From the NCBI GenBank assembly GCA_963702165.1, contig OY969722.1, positions 2,232,001-2,296,000 of the forward strand: a stretch of DNA of 64,000 nucleotides, in the 5' to 3' direction. This document shows positions 43,474 to 51,949 of this stretch, one piece after another. Both the position numbers and the translations under genes were made by a program. This stretch comes from Terrimesophilobacter sp963702165. GTDB taxonomy: Bacteria; Actinomycetota; Actinomycetes; Actinomycetales; Microbacteriaceae. The notes under the pieces were generated by a model. That model was given only the letters and a program-made list of their open reading frames with translations, was not told the origin of the DNA and ran no database searches. Numbering within the stretch: the stretch's first letter is position 1; every line of letters begins with the position of its first letter.

Positions 43474-43507
43474 CTACGGCCCTTTTCCCTTAGCTTCGGA
43501 GTCCTTC

Positions 43508-44554
43508 TTGAACCGCGCCCGCACCACGTCCCTGGTCGCCATTGCAGCATCCGCCGCGCTCATTCTCGCCGGCTGCAGCGCCACCCAGGAAGCGCCGGGC
43601 ACGTCGGCCGAGCCGGCCAGCGACGGAGCCTTCACGCTCTACTCCGGTCGGGATGAGGCGCTCATCCAGCCGCTCATCGACCTGTTCGAGAAGCAGAGCG
43701 GCATCAGCGTGGATGTGCGCTACGGCAACACCGCCGAGCTGGGCGCGCTGCTGCTCGAGGAGGGCGACCGCACCCCGGCCCAGGTGTTCCTGTCACAGGA
43801 TGCCGGTGCCCTCGGTGCGCTCGCGAACGCCGACCTCTTCGCCGAGCTGCCCGCGGACATCACCGAGCGCGTGCCGCAGGGCTTCACCTCGACAGACGGC
43901 AGCTGGGTCGGCGTCACCGGCCGCGCCCGGGCCATCGTGTACGACAGCGAGAAGCTCACCGAGGACGAGGTGCCGTCGAGCGTGGACGCGTTCGCCGAGC
44001 CGGAGTGGAAGGGCCGCTTCGGCATGGCACCGACGAACGCGAGCTTCCAGGCGTTCGTGACCGCCTACCGCGTGCTGAATGGCGAGAAGGCCGCCGACAA
44101 GTGGGTCGCCGCCATCGCCGACAACCAGCCGCAGATCTTCGAGAACAACCGCGCGGTGCTCTCGGCCGTCAACGACGGCGTGATCGAAGCCGGTCTGATC
44201 AACCACTACTACTGGTTCCAGCAGGCCGCGGAGACGGGGGCCGACAACATGCGCGCCCAGTTGTCCTACCCGGAGGCGGGCGACCCGGGCTCGATCGTGA
44301 ACGTGACCGGCGCCGGGCTGCTCGCATCCGGTGCCAACGACGCGGACGCGCTCAAGTTCATCGACTTCCTGGTCTCGCCCGAGGCGCAGCAGCACTTCGT
44401 CGACGAGACCTACGAGTACCCGCTGATCGAGGGCGTCGAGGCGCCCGAGGGGCTGCCGGCGCTGGACAGCCTGCTGAACCCCAAACTGGACCTCGCCGAC
44501 CTGGAGAGCCTCGAGGTCACGCAGGACCTGCTCGCCAGGTACGGCCTGATCTGA
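43508..44554 (+). CDS. Ferric iron ABC transporter, substrate-binding lipoprotein
   Basis: A 348-residue protein. The signal peptide ends in the lipobox LILAGC; the mature domain begins FTLYSGRDEALIQPLIDLFE, as in FbpA/AfuA-type ferric-binding proteins. The adjacent tyrosines in INHYYWFQQ are the expected Fe(III) ligands, and GRARAIVYDSEKL matches the family. Start is TTG 43508 with GGAG 6 bp upstream. First gene of an iron-box-controlled operon with permease and ATPase; the junction to the permease carries a perfect hairpin. Confidence 0.93.
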   Translation: MNRARTTSLVAIAASAALILAGCSATQEAPGTSAEPASDGAFTLYSGRDEALIQPLIDLFEKQSGISVDVRYGNTAELGALLLEEGDRTPAQVFLSQDAGALGALANADLFAELPADITERVPQGFTSTDGSWVGVTGRARAIVYDSEKLTEDEVPSSVDAFAEPEWKGRFGMAPTNASFQAFVTAYRVLNGEKAADKWVAAIADNQPQIFENNRAVLSAVNDGVIEAGLINHYYWFQQAAETGADNMRAQLSYPEAGDPGSIVNVTGAGLLASGANDADALKFIDFLVSPEAQQHFVDETYEYPLIEGVEAPEGLPALDSLLNPKLDLADLESLEVTQDLLARYGLI

Positions 44555-44579
44555 CTCCGATGAGCGTCATCGGAGTCAG
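44551..44579. promoter_or_regulatory. Perfect hairpin covering the permease start codon
   Basis: CTGACTCCGATGA-GCG-TCATCGGAGTCAG: 13-bp perfect arms with a 3-nt loop. The left arm contains the stop of the binding-protein gene (44552-44554) and the ATG of the permease (44560-44562). In mRNA this would bury the permease start and might also protect the upstream message from 3' decay. Either effect would give more binding protein than permease. Confidence 0.75.
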
Positions 44580-46122
44580 GCGCGCCCGCCGAAGACGCTC
44601 GCGCCTGGCTTCGGCACCACTTCCTCTGGTGCTGCTCGCGGCGGTCTGCGCGCTCGCCGCGGCCATCCCGCTCGTCTACCTGGTAGTCCGCACGGCCGAC
44701 GCAGGCCTTGCCGTGCTCGTCGACACCCTGCTCCGCGAGCGCGTCCTCCGCCTGGCCGCCAACTCGGTGCTGCTCGCCATTGCGGTGACCGCAAGCTGCC
44801 TGGTGTTGGGTATCGCCGTCGCCTGGGTGCTCAGCCGCATCCGGCTGCCGGCGGGCAGGCTCGGCCTGCTGCTGACCGCGCTGCCGCTCGCGGTTCCCTC
44901 CTACCTGGCCGCCTACGGGTGGCTAGTCGTGTTTCCGACCCTGAACGGGTTCTTCCCGAGCTGGTTCGTGATGACCGCGGTCTGCACGCCGTATGTCGCG
45001 CTGCCCGTCGCGGCTGCGCTGCGCGGCGCATCCGGAGACCTGGAGGCGGTTGCGAGGACCCTCGGCCGGAACCCGCTCCAGAGTTTCATCGCGGCCACCC
45101 TGCCAAGGGTGCGGCCGGCCGCCACCGCAGGGGCGCTGCTGGTGTGCCTGTACACGCTGTCTGACTTCGGCGCCGTCTCCATGCTGCGGTTCCAGACCCT
45201 GACCTGGGGGATCAACTCGGCCTACGGCGCCAGCTTCGACCGAAACCAGGCCGCCATTCTCGCTCTGTTGCTGGTCGTGCTCGCGCTCATCGTCGTCGCG
45301 GGCGAGCGGCGCACGCGCGGTAGCGTCGTTGCGCCAGCGGCGCGCCCGGTGCCGCCCGTCGCGCCGCGTCGAGGGATGCTGCCGGTGTTCGCGGTGATCG
45401 TCCTGGCGGCACCGGTCGTCGGGGTCGTCGTCCCCGTGGCTGGCTTGCTGAGCCGGCTGCTTGAGGCCGAGACCATCCGCACGATCGACTTCGGCCGGCT
45501 GGCCGAGGCGATCGGCACGACCCTGCTGTTGGCGCTTGCGGGGGCCGTGGTCGCTGTTGCCCTCGCACTGCCGATCGCGGCGCTCGCCGCACGCTTCCGC
45601 GGGCGGCTGGTCAACGCGATCGAGGCTGTCGGCTATTTGGGACACGCGGTGCCCGGGATCGTCGTCGGCCTCTCGCTCGTCTTCTTCTCGCTGGCGGTGG
45701 TGCCCGCGCTCTACCAGACCGTCATCGTGCTGGTCTTCGCCTACGCGGTGCTGTTCATGCCCAAGGCGATCGGCTCGGCCAGGAGCGGGATCGAGGCGGT
45801 GCCGAACGGCCTCATCGCGGTGTCCCGCTCGCTCGGTCTGACCGCGTCGCAGACCTGGTGGCGGGTGACCGCGCGCATGGCCGCGCCCTCCATCGGCGTT
45901 GGCGCCCTGCTGGTGGCCATCGCGGTCATGAAAGAATTGCCCGCGACGCTGTTGTTGCGCCCGACCGGCATCTCGACCCTCTCGGTGGAACTCTGGAACC
46001 GCACCGAGATCTTCGAGTTCGGGGCGGCAGCACCGTACGCTGCCGCGCTTGTGCTGCTCGCGGCGGTTCCCGCGTTCGTGCTCTCCGGGGTGCGCGGCGT
46101 TGCCAAGGAGGAAGAGCTGTGA
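44560..46122 (+). CDS. Ferric iron ABC transporter, fused permease (FbpB type)
   Basis: A 520-residue protein with about twelve helices in two halves, each with a binding-protein-dependent transport signature. The EAA-like loops are ASGDLEAVARTLGRNPLQSF and AVPNGLIAVSRSLGLTASQT. Fused double-length permeases are usual for the Fbp/Afu ferric transporters. ATG 44560 follows the binding-protein stop by 5 bp and lies inside a stable hairpin, so translation may depend on ribosomes arriving from upstream. The stop overlaps the ATPase GTG. Confidence 0.93.
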   Translation: MSVIGVRRARRRRSRLASAPLPLVLLAAVCALAAAIPLVYLVVRTADAGLAVLVDTLLRERVLRLAANSVLLAIAVTASCLVLGIAVAWVLSRIRLPAGRLGLLLTALPLAVPSYLAAYGWLVVFPTLNGFFPSWFVMTAVCTPYVALPVAAALRGASGDLEAVARTLGRNPLQSFIAATLPRVRPAATAGALLVCLYTLSDFGAVSMLRFQTLTWGINSAYGASFDRNQAAILALLLVVLALIVVAGERRTRGSVVAPAARPVPPVAPRRGMLPVFAVIVLAAPVVGVVVPVAGLLSRLLEAETIRTIDFGRLAEAIGTTLLLALAGAVVAVALALPIAALAARFRGRLVNAIEAVGYLGHAVPGIVVGLSLVFFSLAVVPALYQTVIVLVFAYAVLFMPKAIGSARSGIEAVPNGLIAVSRSLGLTASQTWWRVTARMAAPSIGVGALLVAIAVMKELPATLLLRPTGISTLSVELWNRTEIFEFGAAAPYAAALVLLAAVPAFVLSGVRGVAKEEEL

Positions 46123-47141
46123 GCTGGGTGTCGGTCGACTCTCTTCGCGTCGGCTACGGCTCGCAGATGGTGCTCGACGGCGTCGACCTGACCGTGGACA
46201 AGGGCAACGTCGTCGCGGTGCTCGGCCCGAGCGGATGCGGCAAGACGACCCTGTTGCGCTCGATCGCCGGGCTGCTTCCGGTGACCGGCGGCAGCATCCG
46301 GATCGGCGACCGCGAACTCTCCTCGGCCAGCGTGCGCGTGCCCCCGGAGAAGCGCGGCATCGGCTGGGTGCCTCAGGAGGCCTCGCTGTTCCCGCACCTG
46401 AGTGTCGGCGAGAACATCGGCTTCGGCATCCCGCGCGGCAAGCAGCGAGCGGCGCGCATCGCCGAGCTGGCGACCCTGGTCGGGCTTGGCGACTACATCG
46501 ACCGGTCACCCGCCCAGCTTTCCGGCGGTCAGGCGCAACGCGTGTCGCTTGCCAGGGCGCTCGCGCCGCGCCCAGACGTCGTGCTGCTGGACGAGCCGTT
46601 CGCCGCGCTCGACCCGATGCTGCGCACCGCCCTGCGCGCCGAAGTGGCAGAGCTGCTGCGCGGCCAGGGCTCCACGGCCGTGCTCGTCACCCACGATCAG
46701 GAGGAGGCGCTGTCGCTCGCCGACAAGGTCGCTGTCATGATGGGCGGCCGCATGCTGCAGTGGGGCAGCCCGGTCGACGTATACGAGCGGCCGACCACGC
46801 CGTGGGTCGCCAGGTTCGTCGGGGACACCGTCGAGTTCGCCGGGGTCTGGCGCGACGGGTTCGCCGACTGCGCGCTCGGCACGATCGAGGCGCTCCCGAT
46901 GGACGGCCTCGCTGCGGGCGAGAGCATCCGTGTGGTGCTGCGCCCGGAGTGGGTGACGCTGGCGTCGGATGGCGCGGACGCGCGCGTGGTCGCCGTGTCC
47001 TACGCGGGGCACGACGCGCTCGTCACCCTCGAGCTGGCATCCGGGGACCGCCTGCGCTCACGCATCGCCGCACCCGACCTGCCGGCACCAGGAGACCGCG
47101 TCGGCGTGAAGCTGCGTCGCCGCGCGCTGGCTTACCGCTAG
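46119..47141 (+). CDS. Ferric iron ABC transporter, ATP-binding protein (FbpC type)
   Basis: A 340-residue ATPase: Walker A GPSGCGKTTLL, Q-loop region GWVPQEASLFPHL, signature LSGGQAQRVSLARAL, Walker B VVLLDEPFAALD, H-loop VTHDQEEAL, then a C-terminal regulatory OB-type domain (from about 240; VVLRPEWVTLA). GTG 46119 overlaps the permease stop. It energises uptake of ferric iron through the fused permease. It converges with the BASS transporter gene 13 bp away; a short near-repeat (TACCGCTAGGGCTGG / CTACCGCTAGGC) fills the gap. Confidence 0.93.
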   Translation: MSWVSVDSLRVGYGSQMVLDGVDLTVDKGNVVAVLGPSGCGKTTLLRSIAGLLPVTGGSIRIGDRELSSASVRVPPEKRGIGWVPQEASLFPHLSVGENIGFGIPRGKQRAARIAELATLVGLGDYIDRSPAQLSGGQAQRVSLARALAPRPDVVLLDEPFAALDPMLRTALRAEVAELLRGQGSTAVLVTHDQEEALSLADKVAVMMGGRMLQWGSPVDVYERPTTPWVARFVGDTVEFAGVWRDGFADCALGTIEALPMDGLAAGESIRVVLRPEWVTLASDGADARVVAVSYAGHDALVTLELASGDRLRSRIAAPDLPAPGDRVGVKLRRRALAYR

Positions 47142-47154
47142 GGCTGGCCTACCG

Positions 47155-48036
47155 CTAGGCGGCGACCGACTCCCGTTCGCTCGTACGGGCGCGGATGATG
47201 AATCCGAAGCCCGCAGCGACGAAGAACATCAGCACGCCGTAGACGGCCGCGGGCAGCGACAGTTCTTCGCTGCCGAGCACCGTCTGGGCGATCACGATCG
47301 ACAGGGTCGCGTTGTGGATGCCTATCTCGAAGCCGCTCGCGATGGCCTCGGAGCGCCGCACGCCCAGCCAGCGCGGCACGAAGTACCCGACCGTGAGGCT
47401 GATGACGCAGAACAGCACCGTGATCAGCGCGAGCGAGCCGATGTGCGTGGCAAGCAGCTCGAGGTTCGAGTAGACCGCGCCCGCGATGACGACCACCAGG
47501 ATGACCACCGATGCGATGCGCACCGGCTTGTTCATCGCATCCGCAAACTTCGGTCGCCACCAGCGCACGAGCATGCCGAGCGCCACCGGCAGCAGCACGA
47601 TCGCGAATACCTCGAGCGCCTTCGAGAACTGCAGGCCGAGCTGGTCGCCGCCCGGCATGAAGAACGCGATCGCGAGATTGGTGATGATGGGCAGCGTCAC
47701 GACGGCGATGACCGAGTTCACAGCGGTCAGGCTGATGTTCAGCGCGACGTCACCGCCGAACAGGTGGCTGTACAGGTTCGCGGTGGTGCCGCCGGGGCTT
47801 GCCGCGAGCAGCAGCATGCCGACCGCGAGGACCGGCGGCAGCTGGAACGCGATCACGAGGCCGAAGCAGATGGCCGGCAGCAGCAGCAGCTGGCAGACGA
47901 GCGCGATGATGACGGCTTTCGGATGCTTGCCGACCCTGGCGAAGTCACCGAGGGTGAGGGTGAGGCCGAGCCCGAACATGATGATGCCGAGCGCGACGGG
48001 CAGTCCTATGGTGGTCAACGTTGATCCCATGGGCAC
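47155..48036 (-). CDS. Bile acid:sodium symporter (BASS) family transporter
   Basis: A 293-residue polytopic protein with nine or ten helices. The conserved sodium-site region AASPGGTTANLYSHLFGGDV and the second crossover motif ASGFEIGIHNATLSIV are clear. Bacterial members carry organic anions such as pantoate, pyruvate or bile-acid-like compounds; substrate unknown here. Start is GTG 48036 or ATG 48030. It is followed on the same strand by nothing and preceded, 34 bp away, by the OhrR-type regulator, which may control it. Confidence 0.9.
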   Translation of the reverse strand: MPMGSTLTTIGLPVALGIIMFGLGLTLTLGDFARVGKHPKAVIIALVCQLLLLPAICFGLVIAFQLPPVLAVGMLLLAASPGGTTANLYSHLFGGDVALNISLTAVNSVIAVVTLPIITNLAIAFFMPGGDQLGLQFSKALEVFAIVLLPVALGMLVRWWRPKFADAMNKPVRIASVVILVVVIAGAVYSNLELLATHIGSLALITVLFCVISLTVGYFVPRWLGVRRSEAIASGFEIGIHNATLSIVIAQTVLGSEELSLPAAVYGVLMFFVAAGFGFIIRARTSERESVAA

Positions 48037-48069
48037 ACCCTATTGGGCGGGAAGCGCCAAAGGCGAGAG

Positions 48070-48519
48070 TCAGTCGTTCGCGGCGGCGATCAGGCGATCG
48101 AGCACGATCTTTGCCTGCTCCAGTTGATCCAGCGGCAGGCCGAGCCGTTCCACGATCTTGCCGGGCACTTCCAGTGCCTTCTCGCGCAGAGCCAGCCCAT
48201 CCGGAGTCAGCGTGACCTCGAGTGCGCGCTCATCGTGAGCGCTGCGCTGGCGGTGCACGAGCCCGGCCTGCTCCAGACGCTTGAGCAGCGGCGAGAGGGT
48301 TGCAGATTCGAGCGACAGCGCATCGGCGAGCTCGCTCACCGAACGGGGGCTCTTCTCCCACAGCGCGAGCATGACCAGGTACTGCGGGTGTGTCAGGCCG
48401 AGCGGCTCGAGCACCGGACGGTAGAGGCCGATGACGCTGCGCGATGCCACCGCGAGTGCGAAGCACACCTGCCGCTCGAGCGAGAGCGGGTTGGCGTCGA
48501 GTGTTGGCGCCTGTGTCAC
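48070..48519 (-). CDS. ohrR: OhrR-type MarR regulator (peroxide sensing)
   Basis: A 149-residue MarR protein. Cys19 sits in LERQVCFALAVASRS at the place of the reactive cysteine of OhrR, which is oxidised by organic hydroperoxides. The DNA-binding helix region is SVSELADALSLESATLSPLL, with wing RQRSAHDERALEVTLT. No ohr peroxidase gene is next to it, unlike most ohrR loci. The 50-bp region to the divergent small gene contains an imperfect AT-rich repeat (TAGTACACTAATGAATCG, then TACGCTA) that may be its operator. Same strand as the BASS transporter, 34 bp upstream of it. Confidence 0.85.
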   Translation of the reverse strand: MTQAPTLDANPLSLERQVCFALAVASRSVIGLYRPVLEPLGLTHPQYLVMLALWEKSPRSVSELADALSLESATLSPLLKRLEQAGLVHRQRSAHDERALEVTLTPDGLALREKALEVPGKIVERLGLPLDQLEQAKIVLDRLIAAAND

Positions 48520-48572
48520 GGAACCCCCTGAATGGCTAGTACACTAATGAATCGTACGCTAAGGATCAGGTG

Positions 48573-48782
48573 ATGGAAGAGCGCAGGTCGTTCCGGTGGG
48601 CTAAACGCCTCAACAGGACCTTTTTCCCTGTCTTCGGGCCCGCGCAGCTCAGCCCGTACGGCGAGCCGGACAAGGTGCCGGTTGCGGACCGGAGCTGCCC
48701 GATGTGCGGCCACGTCATGTCGTCGCACGTGATCGAGCCCGGCGACGTCTACCGCTCGACGAAGCTGCACTGCCCGAGCTAG
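48573..48782 (+). CDS. Small protein with a CPMCG zinc-ribbon half-site
   Basis: A 69-residue basic protein; the start may also be GTG 48570. The N-terminus is Arg/Lys-rich (RRSFRWAKRLNRTFFPVFGP), and the C-terminal half carries SCPMCGHVMSSHV and a last Cys in LHCPS, enough for a three-Cys plus His metal site. Similar unnamed proteins of this size are common in the order. It is divergent from ohrR. Function unknown. Confidence 0.7.
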   Translation: MEERRSFRWAKRLNRTFFPVFGPAQLSPYGEPDKVPVADRSCPMCGHVMSSHVIEPGDVYRSTKLHCPS

Positions 48783-48811
48783 CTGCCGGTTGCGCGGGTG
48801 CACTTTCCACC

Positions 48812-48852
48812 CGCGGGTCGAATTCGACCCGCGCGCGGAAGTTCGACCCGCG
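48812..48852. terminator. Perfect palindrome plus a third arm between convergent genes
   Basis: CGCGGGTCGAA-TTCGACCCGCG (48812-48833) is a perfect 22-bp palindrome, and TTCGACCCGCG occurs again at 48842-48852. The region lies between the stop of the small zinc-ribbon gene and the stop of the HAD gene, so a bidirectional terminator is likely, with two alternative pairings. Confidence 0.6.
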
Positions 48853-48870
48853 GGGGCGAATTGCCTGCAG

Positions 48871-49533
48871 CTACCCCATCAGGAGCGGCAGCAGCTCGGT
48901 CGGCTTGTCGACCGCAGTCAGTGCGCCCTCTTCCTCGTGCGAGTTGCCGTAGCCCCAGCGCACGAAGATCGCCGGCAAGTCGTGCGCAGCCGCGCCCTCG
49001 ACGTCGTAGTCGCGATCACCCACCATCACCGGGTTGCTCAGGTCGGCGTCGATCATCCGGAACCGGGTGAGCGCCTCGGCGATGACATCCTTCTTGGCGC
49101 TGCGGATCTCGTCGATCGACGACCCAGAGATGACCCGGAAGTACTGGGTCAGGTTGGCGTGGTCGAGGATCACGGATGCCGGAAACTCGGGCTTCGAGGT
49201 TGCCAAAGCGATCGGCATCCCGCTGTCGTGCAGCGTGCGCAGCACCTTCGCCATGCCGGGGAAGATCGGGCTGGTGTGCGCCCCGCTCTCGAGGTAGTGC
49301 TCGCGGTAGATCGCGAGCGCCTGCGCCGACTCGGTTTCAGTCATCCCGGCGCGGTCGCGGAACGAGTCCAGGATCGGCGGCCCGACCCACTCGCGCAGCT
49401 CCTCCTGTGACGGCACAGGGCGGCCCAGCTTCTCGAACATGTAGCCGAGGGACGCGGTGATGCCGGGCGCGGAGTCCGCGATCGTCCCATCGAGGTCGAA
49501 CAGTACGCAGCTCCAGCGAGTATCCATAGCCAT
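48871..49533 (-). CDS. HAD-family phosphatase, phosphoglycolate-phosphatase-like
   Basis: A 220-residue hydrolase. Motif I FDLDGTIADSAPGI holds the nucleophile and acid/base Asp, motif II is ALATSKPEF, motif III the Lys of SAKKDVIAEAL, and motif IV VMVGDRDYDVEGA. The alpha-helical cap (about 20-85) is type C1 as in Gph and pyrophosphatase PpaX. Exact substrate is open. Start ATG 49533 or the Met two codons later. Confidence 0.92.
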   Translation of the reverse strand: MAMDTRWSCVLFDLDGTIADSAPGITASLGYMFEKLGRPVPSQEELREWVGPPILDSFRDRAGMTETESAQALAIYREHYLESGAHTSPIFPGMAKVLRTLHDSGMPIALATSKPEFPASVILDHANLTQYFRVISGSSIDEIRSAKKDVIAEALTRFRMIDADLSNPVMVGDRDYDVEGAAAHDLPAIFVRWGYGNSHEEEGALTAVDKPTELLPLLMG

Positions 49534-49565
49534 CCGAGCCTACTTCGCGCCCGGGGCAGCGCGGT

Positions 49566-50261
49566 TCAGAACAGTCGCGAGTGGGAGGTGTCGAGGCCGC
49601 GCATCGCGTCGTAGTCGAGCACGAGGCAGCGGATGCCGCGGTCCTCGGCCAGGGTGCGCGCCTGCGGCTTGATCTCCTGGGCGGCGAACACGCCGGCGAC
49701 CGGCGACAGCAGCGGGTCGCGGTTCATGAGCTCGAGGTAGCGGGTGAGCTGCTCGACGCCGTCGATGTCGCCGCGCCGCTTGATCTCGACCGCGACCGAC
49801 TTGCCCGTCGCATCCGTCGCCAGGATGTCGACCGGGCCGATGGCGGTCATGTACTCGCGGCGGACCAGGCGGTGGCCGTCGCCGAGCAGGTCGATCTGCT
49901 CGGCCAGCAGCCGCTGCAGGTCGGCCTCGACGCCGTCCTTCTGCAGGCCGGGGTCGATGCCGAGGTCGTGGGAGGAGTCGTGCAGGATCTCGTGGATCGA
50001 GATCACGAGCATGTCGGAGGTCTTCGCGTTGCGCACCTTCCACACCTCGCGGATGCCGGCCTCCTCGTGCTCCGGCTCGGGGTCGAGCACAGAGAAGGTA
50101 GCGGGCGGGCTCATCCAGTTGAGCGGCTTGTACGACAGCGAGTCGGAGTGCACCAGCACGCTGCCGTCGCTCTTCAGCATGAGCAGGCGGGTCGCGAGCG
50201 GGAGGTGTGCGCTGAGACGACCGGCATAGTCCACTGAGCAACGGGCAACCACGAGACGCAC
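49566..50261 (-). CDS. nucS: Mismatch-specific endonuclease NucS (EndoMS)
   Basis: A 231-residue protein. The N-terminal DNA-binding/dimerisation domain (MRLVVARCSVDYAGRLSAHL) is followed by a RecB-like nuclease domain with GPVDILATD, VAVEIKRRGDIDGVEQL (the D...E-x-K site and QLTRYLE). The C-terminal SRLF fits the short clamp-binding tail. NucS performs non-canonical mismatch repair in actinobacteria lacking MutS/MutL. Start GTG 50261. Confidence 0.96.
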   Translation of the reverse strand: MRLVVARCSVDYAGRLSAHLPLATRLLMLKSDGSVLVHSDSLSYKPLNWMSPPATFSVLDPEPEHEEAGIREVWKVRNAKTSDMLVISIHEILHDSSHDLGIDPGLQKDGVEADLQRLLAEQIDLLGDGHRLVRREYMTAIGPVDILATDATGKSVAVEIKRRGDIDGVEQLTRYLELMNRDPLLSPVAGVFAAQEIKPQARTLAEDRGIRCLVLDYDAMRGLDTSHSRLF

Positions 50262-50347
50262 GCGTTAGAGCGTAGCCGAGAAGAAAACCCTGCCCGTTCC
50301 AAGGTGTACGGCGTAGTTTCCCTCGAAACCGTCAACGAGGAGGAACC

Positions 50348-50554
50348 ATGTCATCCGTCGCACGCGTCACCACCGTCACCGCACGCTCCGAGACCAGCTT
50401 CGAGGACGCTGTCCGCATCGGCGTCGATCGCTCGCACAAGACCCTGCGCAATGTCTCGGGTGCCTGGGTGAAGGAACAGAAGGTCGAGTGCAACGACGGG
50501 CAGATCGTCGCCTGGAGCGTCGTGCTCGAAGTCACCTTCGTGCTCGACGAATAG
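50348..50554 (+). CDS. Dodecin family flavin-binding protein
   Basis: A 68-residue protein matching dodecin: TSFEDAVRIGVDRSHKTLRN, then VSGAWVKEQKVECNDGQIV. The Trp of GAWVKEQ stacks on the flavin in the family; dodecamers store riboflavin or FMN. It has a strong GAGGAGG ribosome site 5 bp before ATG. It converges on the MATE gene 9 bp away. Confidence 0.93.
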   Translation: MSSVARVTTVTARSETSFEDAVRIGVDRSHKTLRNVSGAWVKEQKVECNDGQIVAWSVVLEVTFVLDE

Positions 50555-50563
50555 GAACCGGCG

Positions 50564-51917
50564 TCAGCGGCCGGCGCCGGTGACGATCCAGCGCTCGCCG
50601 CGGGAACGCAGGCCGAGGGTCAGCGCGCGGGCGCCCATGTAACCGAAGCCGAGCGCAGCCCACAACCACGGCAGGGACGCATCCGCCAATGCGACCCAGA
50701 CCAGTAGCGGCGCGAACATCGCCACATTCACGAGACCGGTGATGGCCAGGTAGCGCGCGTCGCCCGCGCCGATCAGCACGCCGTCGAGCACGAAGACGTA
50801 GCCGGCCAGCGGGATGCCTGCTGCCATCACGAACATGGTGACCATCAGCAGCTGGTGCACTTCGCTGTCGCTCGTGAACACGGGGCCGATGATCGGGGCG
50901 AGAGCTGCGACGATCAGGCCCAGCCATGCACCGTGGACTAAGCCGTGCCAGATCAGGCGTCTGGTGATCGCCTTCACGCGCGGCACATCGGATGCGCCCA
51001 GGCCGTGCCCGATGAGCGCCTGGCCCGCGATCGCGAGCGCGTCGAGGATGAAGGCCAGCGTCGCGAACACCGTCATCGCGATCTGCATGGTCGCCAGCTC
51101 GGTCACCCCCAGGCCGGTCGCGACGAACACCGTGGCAAGCATCGCGGCACGCAACGCCGCGGTGCGCACGAACAGCCAGACCCCGGCACCGGCTGCGCTG
51201 CCGATGCCGTCGAGGCCGGGTCGCAGCAGGGCACCCGATGCACGCGCCGCGCGCACCGCCATCACGATGTACACCACCGCCATCGCCCACTGAGCGACGA
51301 CCGTGCCGGCCGCCGACCCGGCGACGCCCCAACCGAAGCCGTAGATGAACAGCGCGTTGAGGGCGGCGTTCACACCGAAGCCCGCCGTCGGCGACGATGA
51401 GCGGGGTCCTGGTGTCCTGCAGTCCGCGCAGCAGTCCGTTCGCGGCGATCACGATCAGCATGCCGGGGATGCCCCACAACGACACCGAGAAGTAGGTCTC
51501 GGCCGCCACCGACACCTCTTCGCTCGCCCCGAACAGCCGCACCAGCCATCCGGCGGTCGGCAGTCCGACGACCACGAGCGCGACGCCGATGCCGAGGGCG
51601 AGCCACATGCCATCGATGCCGGCACGGATCGCACCGGCCCGGTCGCCGGAGCCCAGCCGCCTGGCAACCGCCGGCGTCGTCGCGTAGGCCAGGAAGATCA
51701 GCAGGCCGACCATGGTCTGCAGCACGGCGCTGCCGATCGACAGGCCCGCGAGGGGAACCTCACCGAGGTGGCCGACCAGGGCCGTGTCGGTGAGCAGGAA
51801 GAGTGGTTCGGCCACGAGCGCGCCGAGGGCGGGTACAGCCAACCGCATGATCTCGCGGTCAAGGAGGCGATTTGTGGTGCTGATGGGGTCGAGTCTAAGG
51901 ACTCGTGGACCCTTCAC
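50564..51917 (-). CDS. MATE/DinF-family efflux transporter, frame-disrupted once
   Basis: After removal of one base this is a 450-residue, twelve-helix transporter: LLDREIMRLAVPALGALVAE, LTDTALVGHLGEVPLAGL, GLLRGLQDTRTPLIVAD at the break, then GFGVNAALNALFIYGFGWG and the second half with GQALIGHGLGASDV. The extra g is near 51387, in GCCGACGGCGGGCTT. DinF-type proteins exchange cations for organic compounds. The start (GTG 51917) is 4 bp from an iron box shared with the siderophore-interacting protein gene, so expression may be iron-repressed and export of a siderophore is possible. That role is inference. Confidence 0.87.
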
Positions 51918-51921
51918 GAAG

Positions 51922-51940
51922 TTAGGTTAGGCATGCCATA
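51922..51940. promoter_or_regulatory. DtxR/IdeR iron box between divergent MATE and SIP genes
   Basis: TTAGGTTAGGCATGCCATA keeps the whole left half of the iron-box consensus (14 of 19 positions overall). It lies 9 bp from the SIP start and 4 bp from the MATE start, so one site could repress both directions. Confidence 0.75.
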
Positions 51941-51949
51941 CTTGAGGCC

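Noticed and set aside
47129..47160. Near-direct repeat CTTACCGCTAGGGCTGG / CCTACCGCTAGGC as a target-site duplication
   Set aside because: The copies are adjacent with nothing inserted, and each overlaps a stop codon of convergent genes. Chance or local slippage is enough.
48840..48870. Attachment site next to the palindrome
   Set aside because: No integrase, tRNA end or second copy of a core sequence is present.
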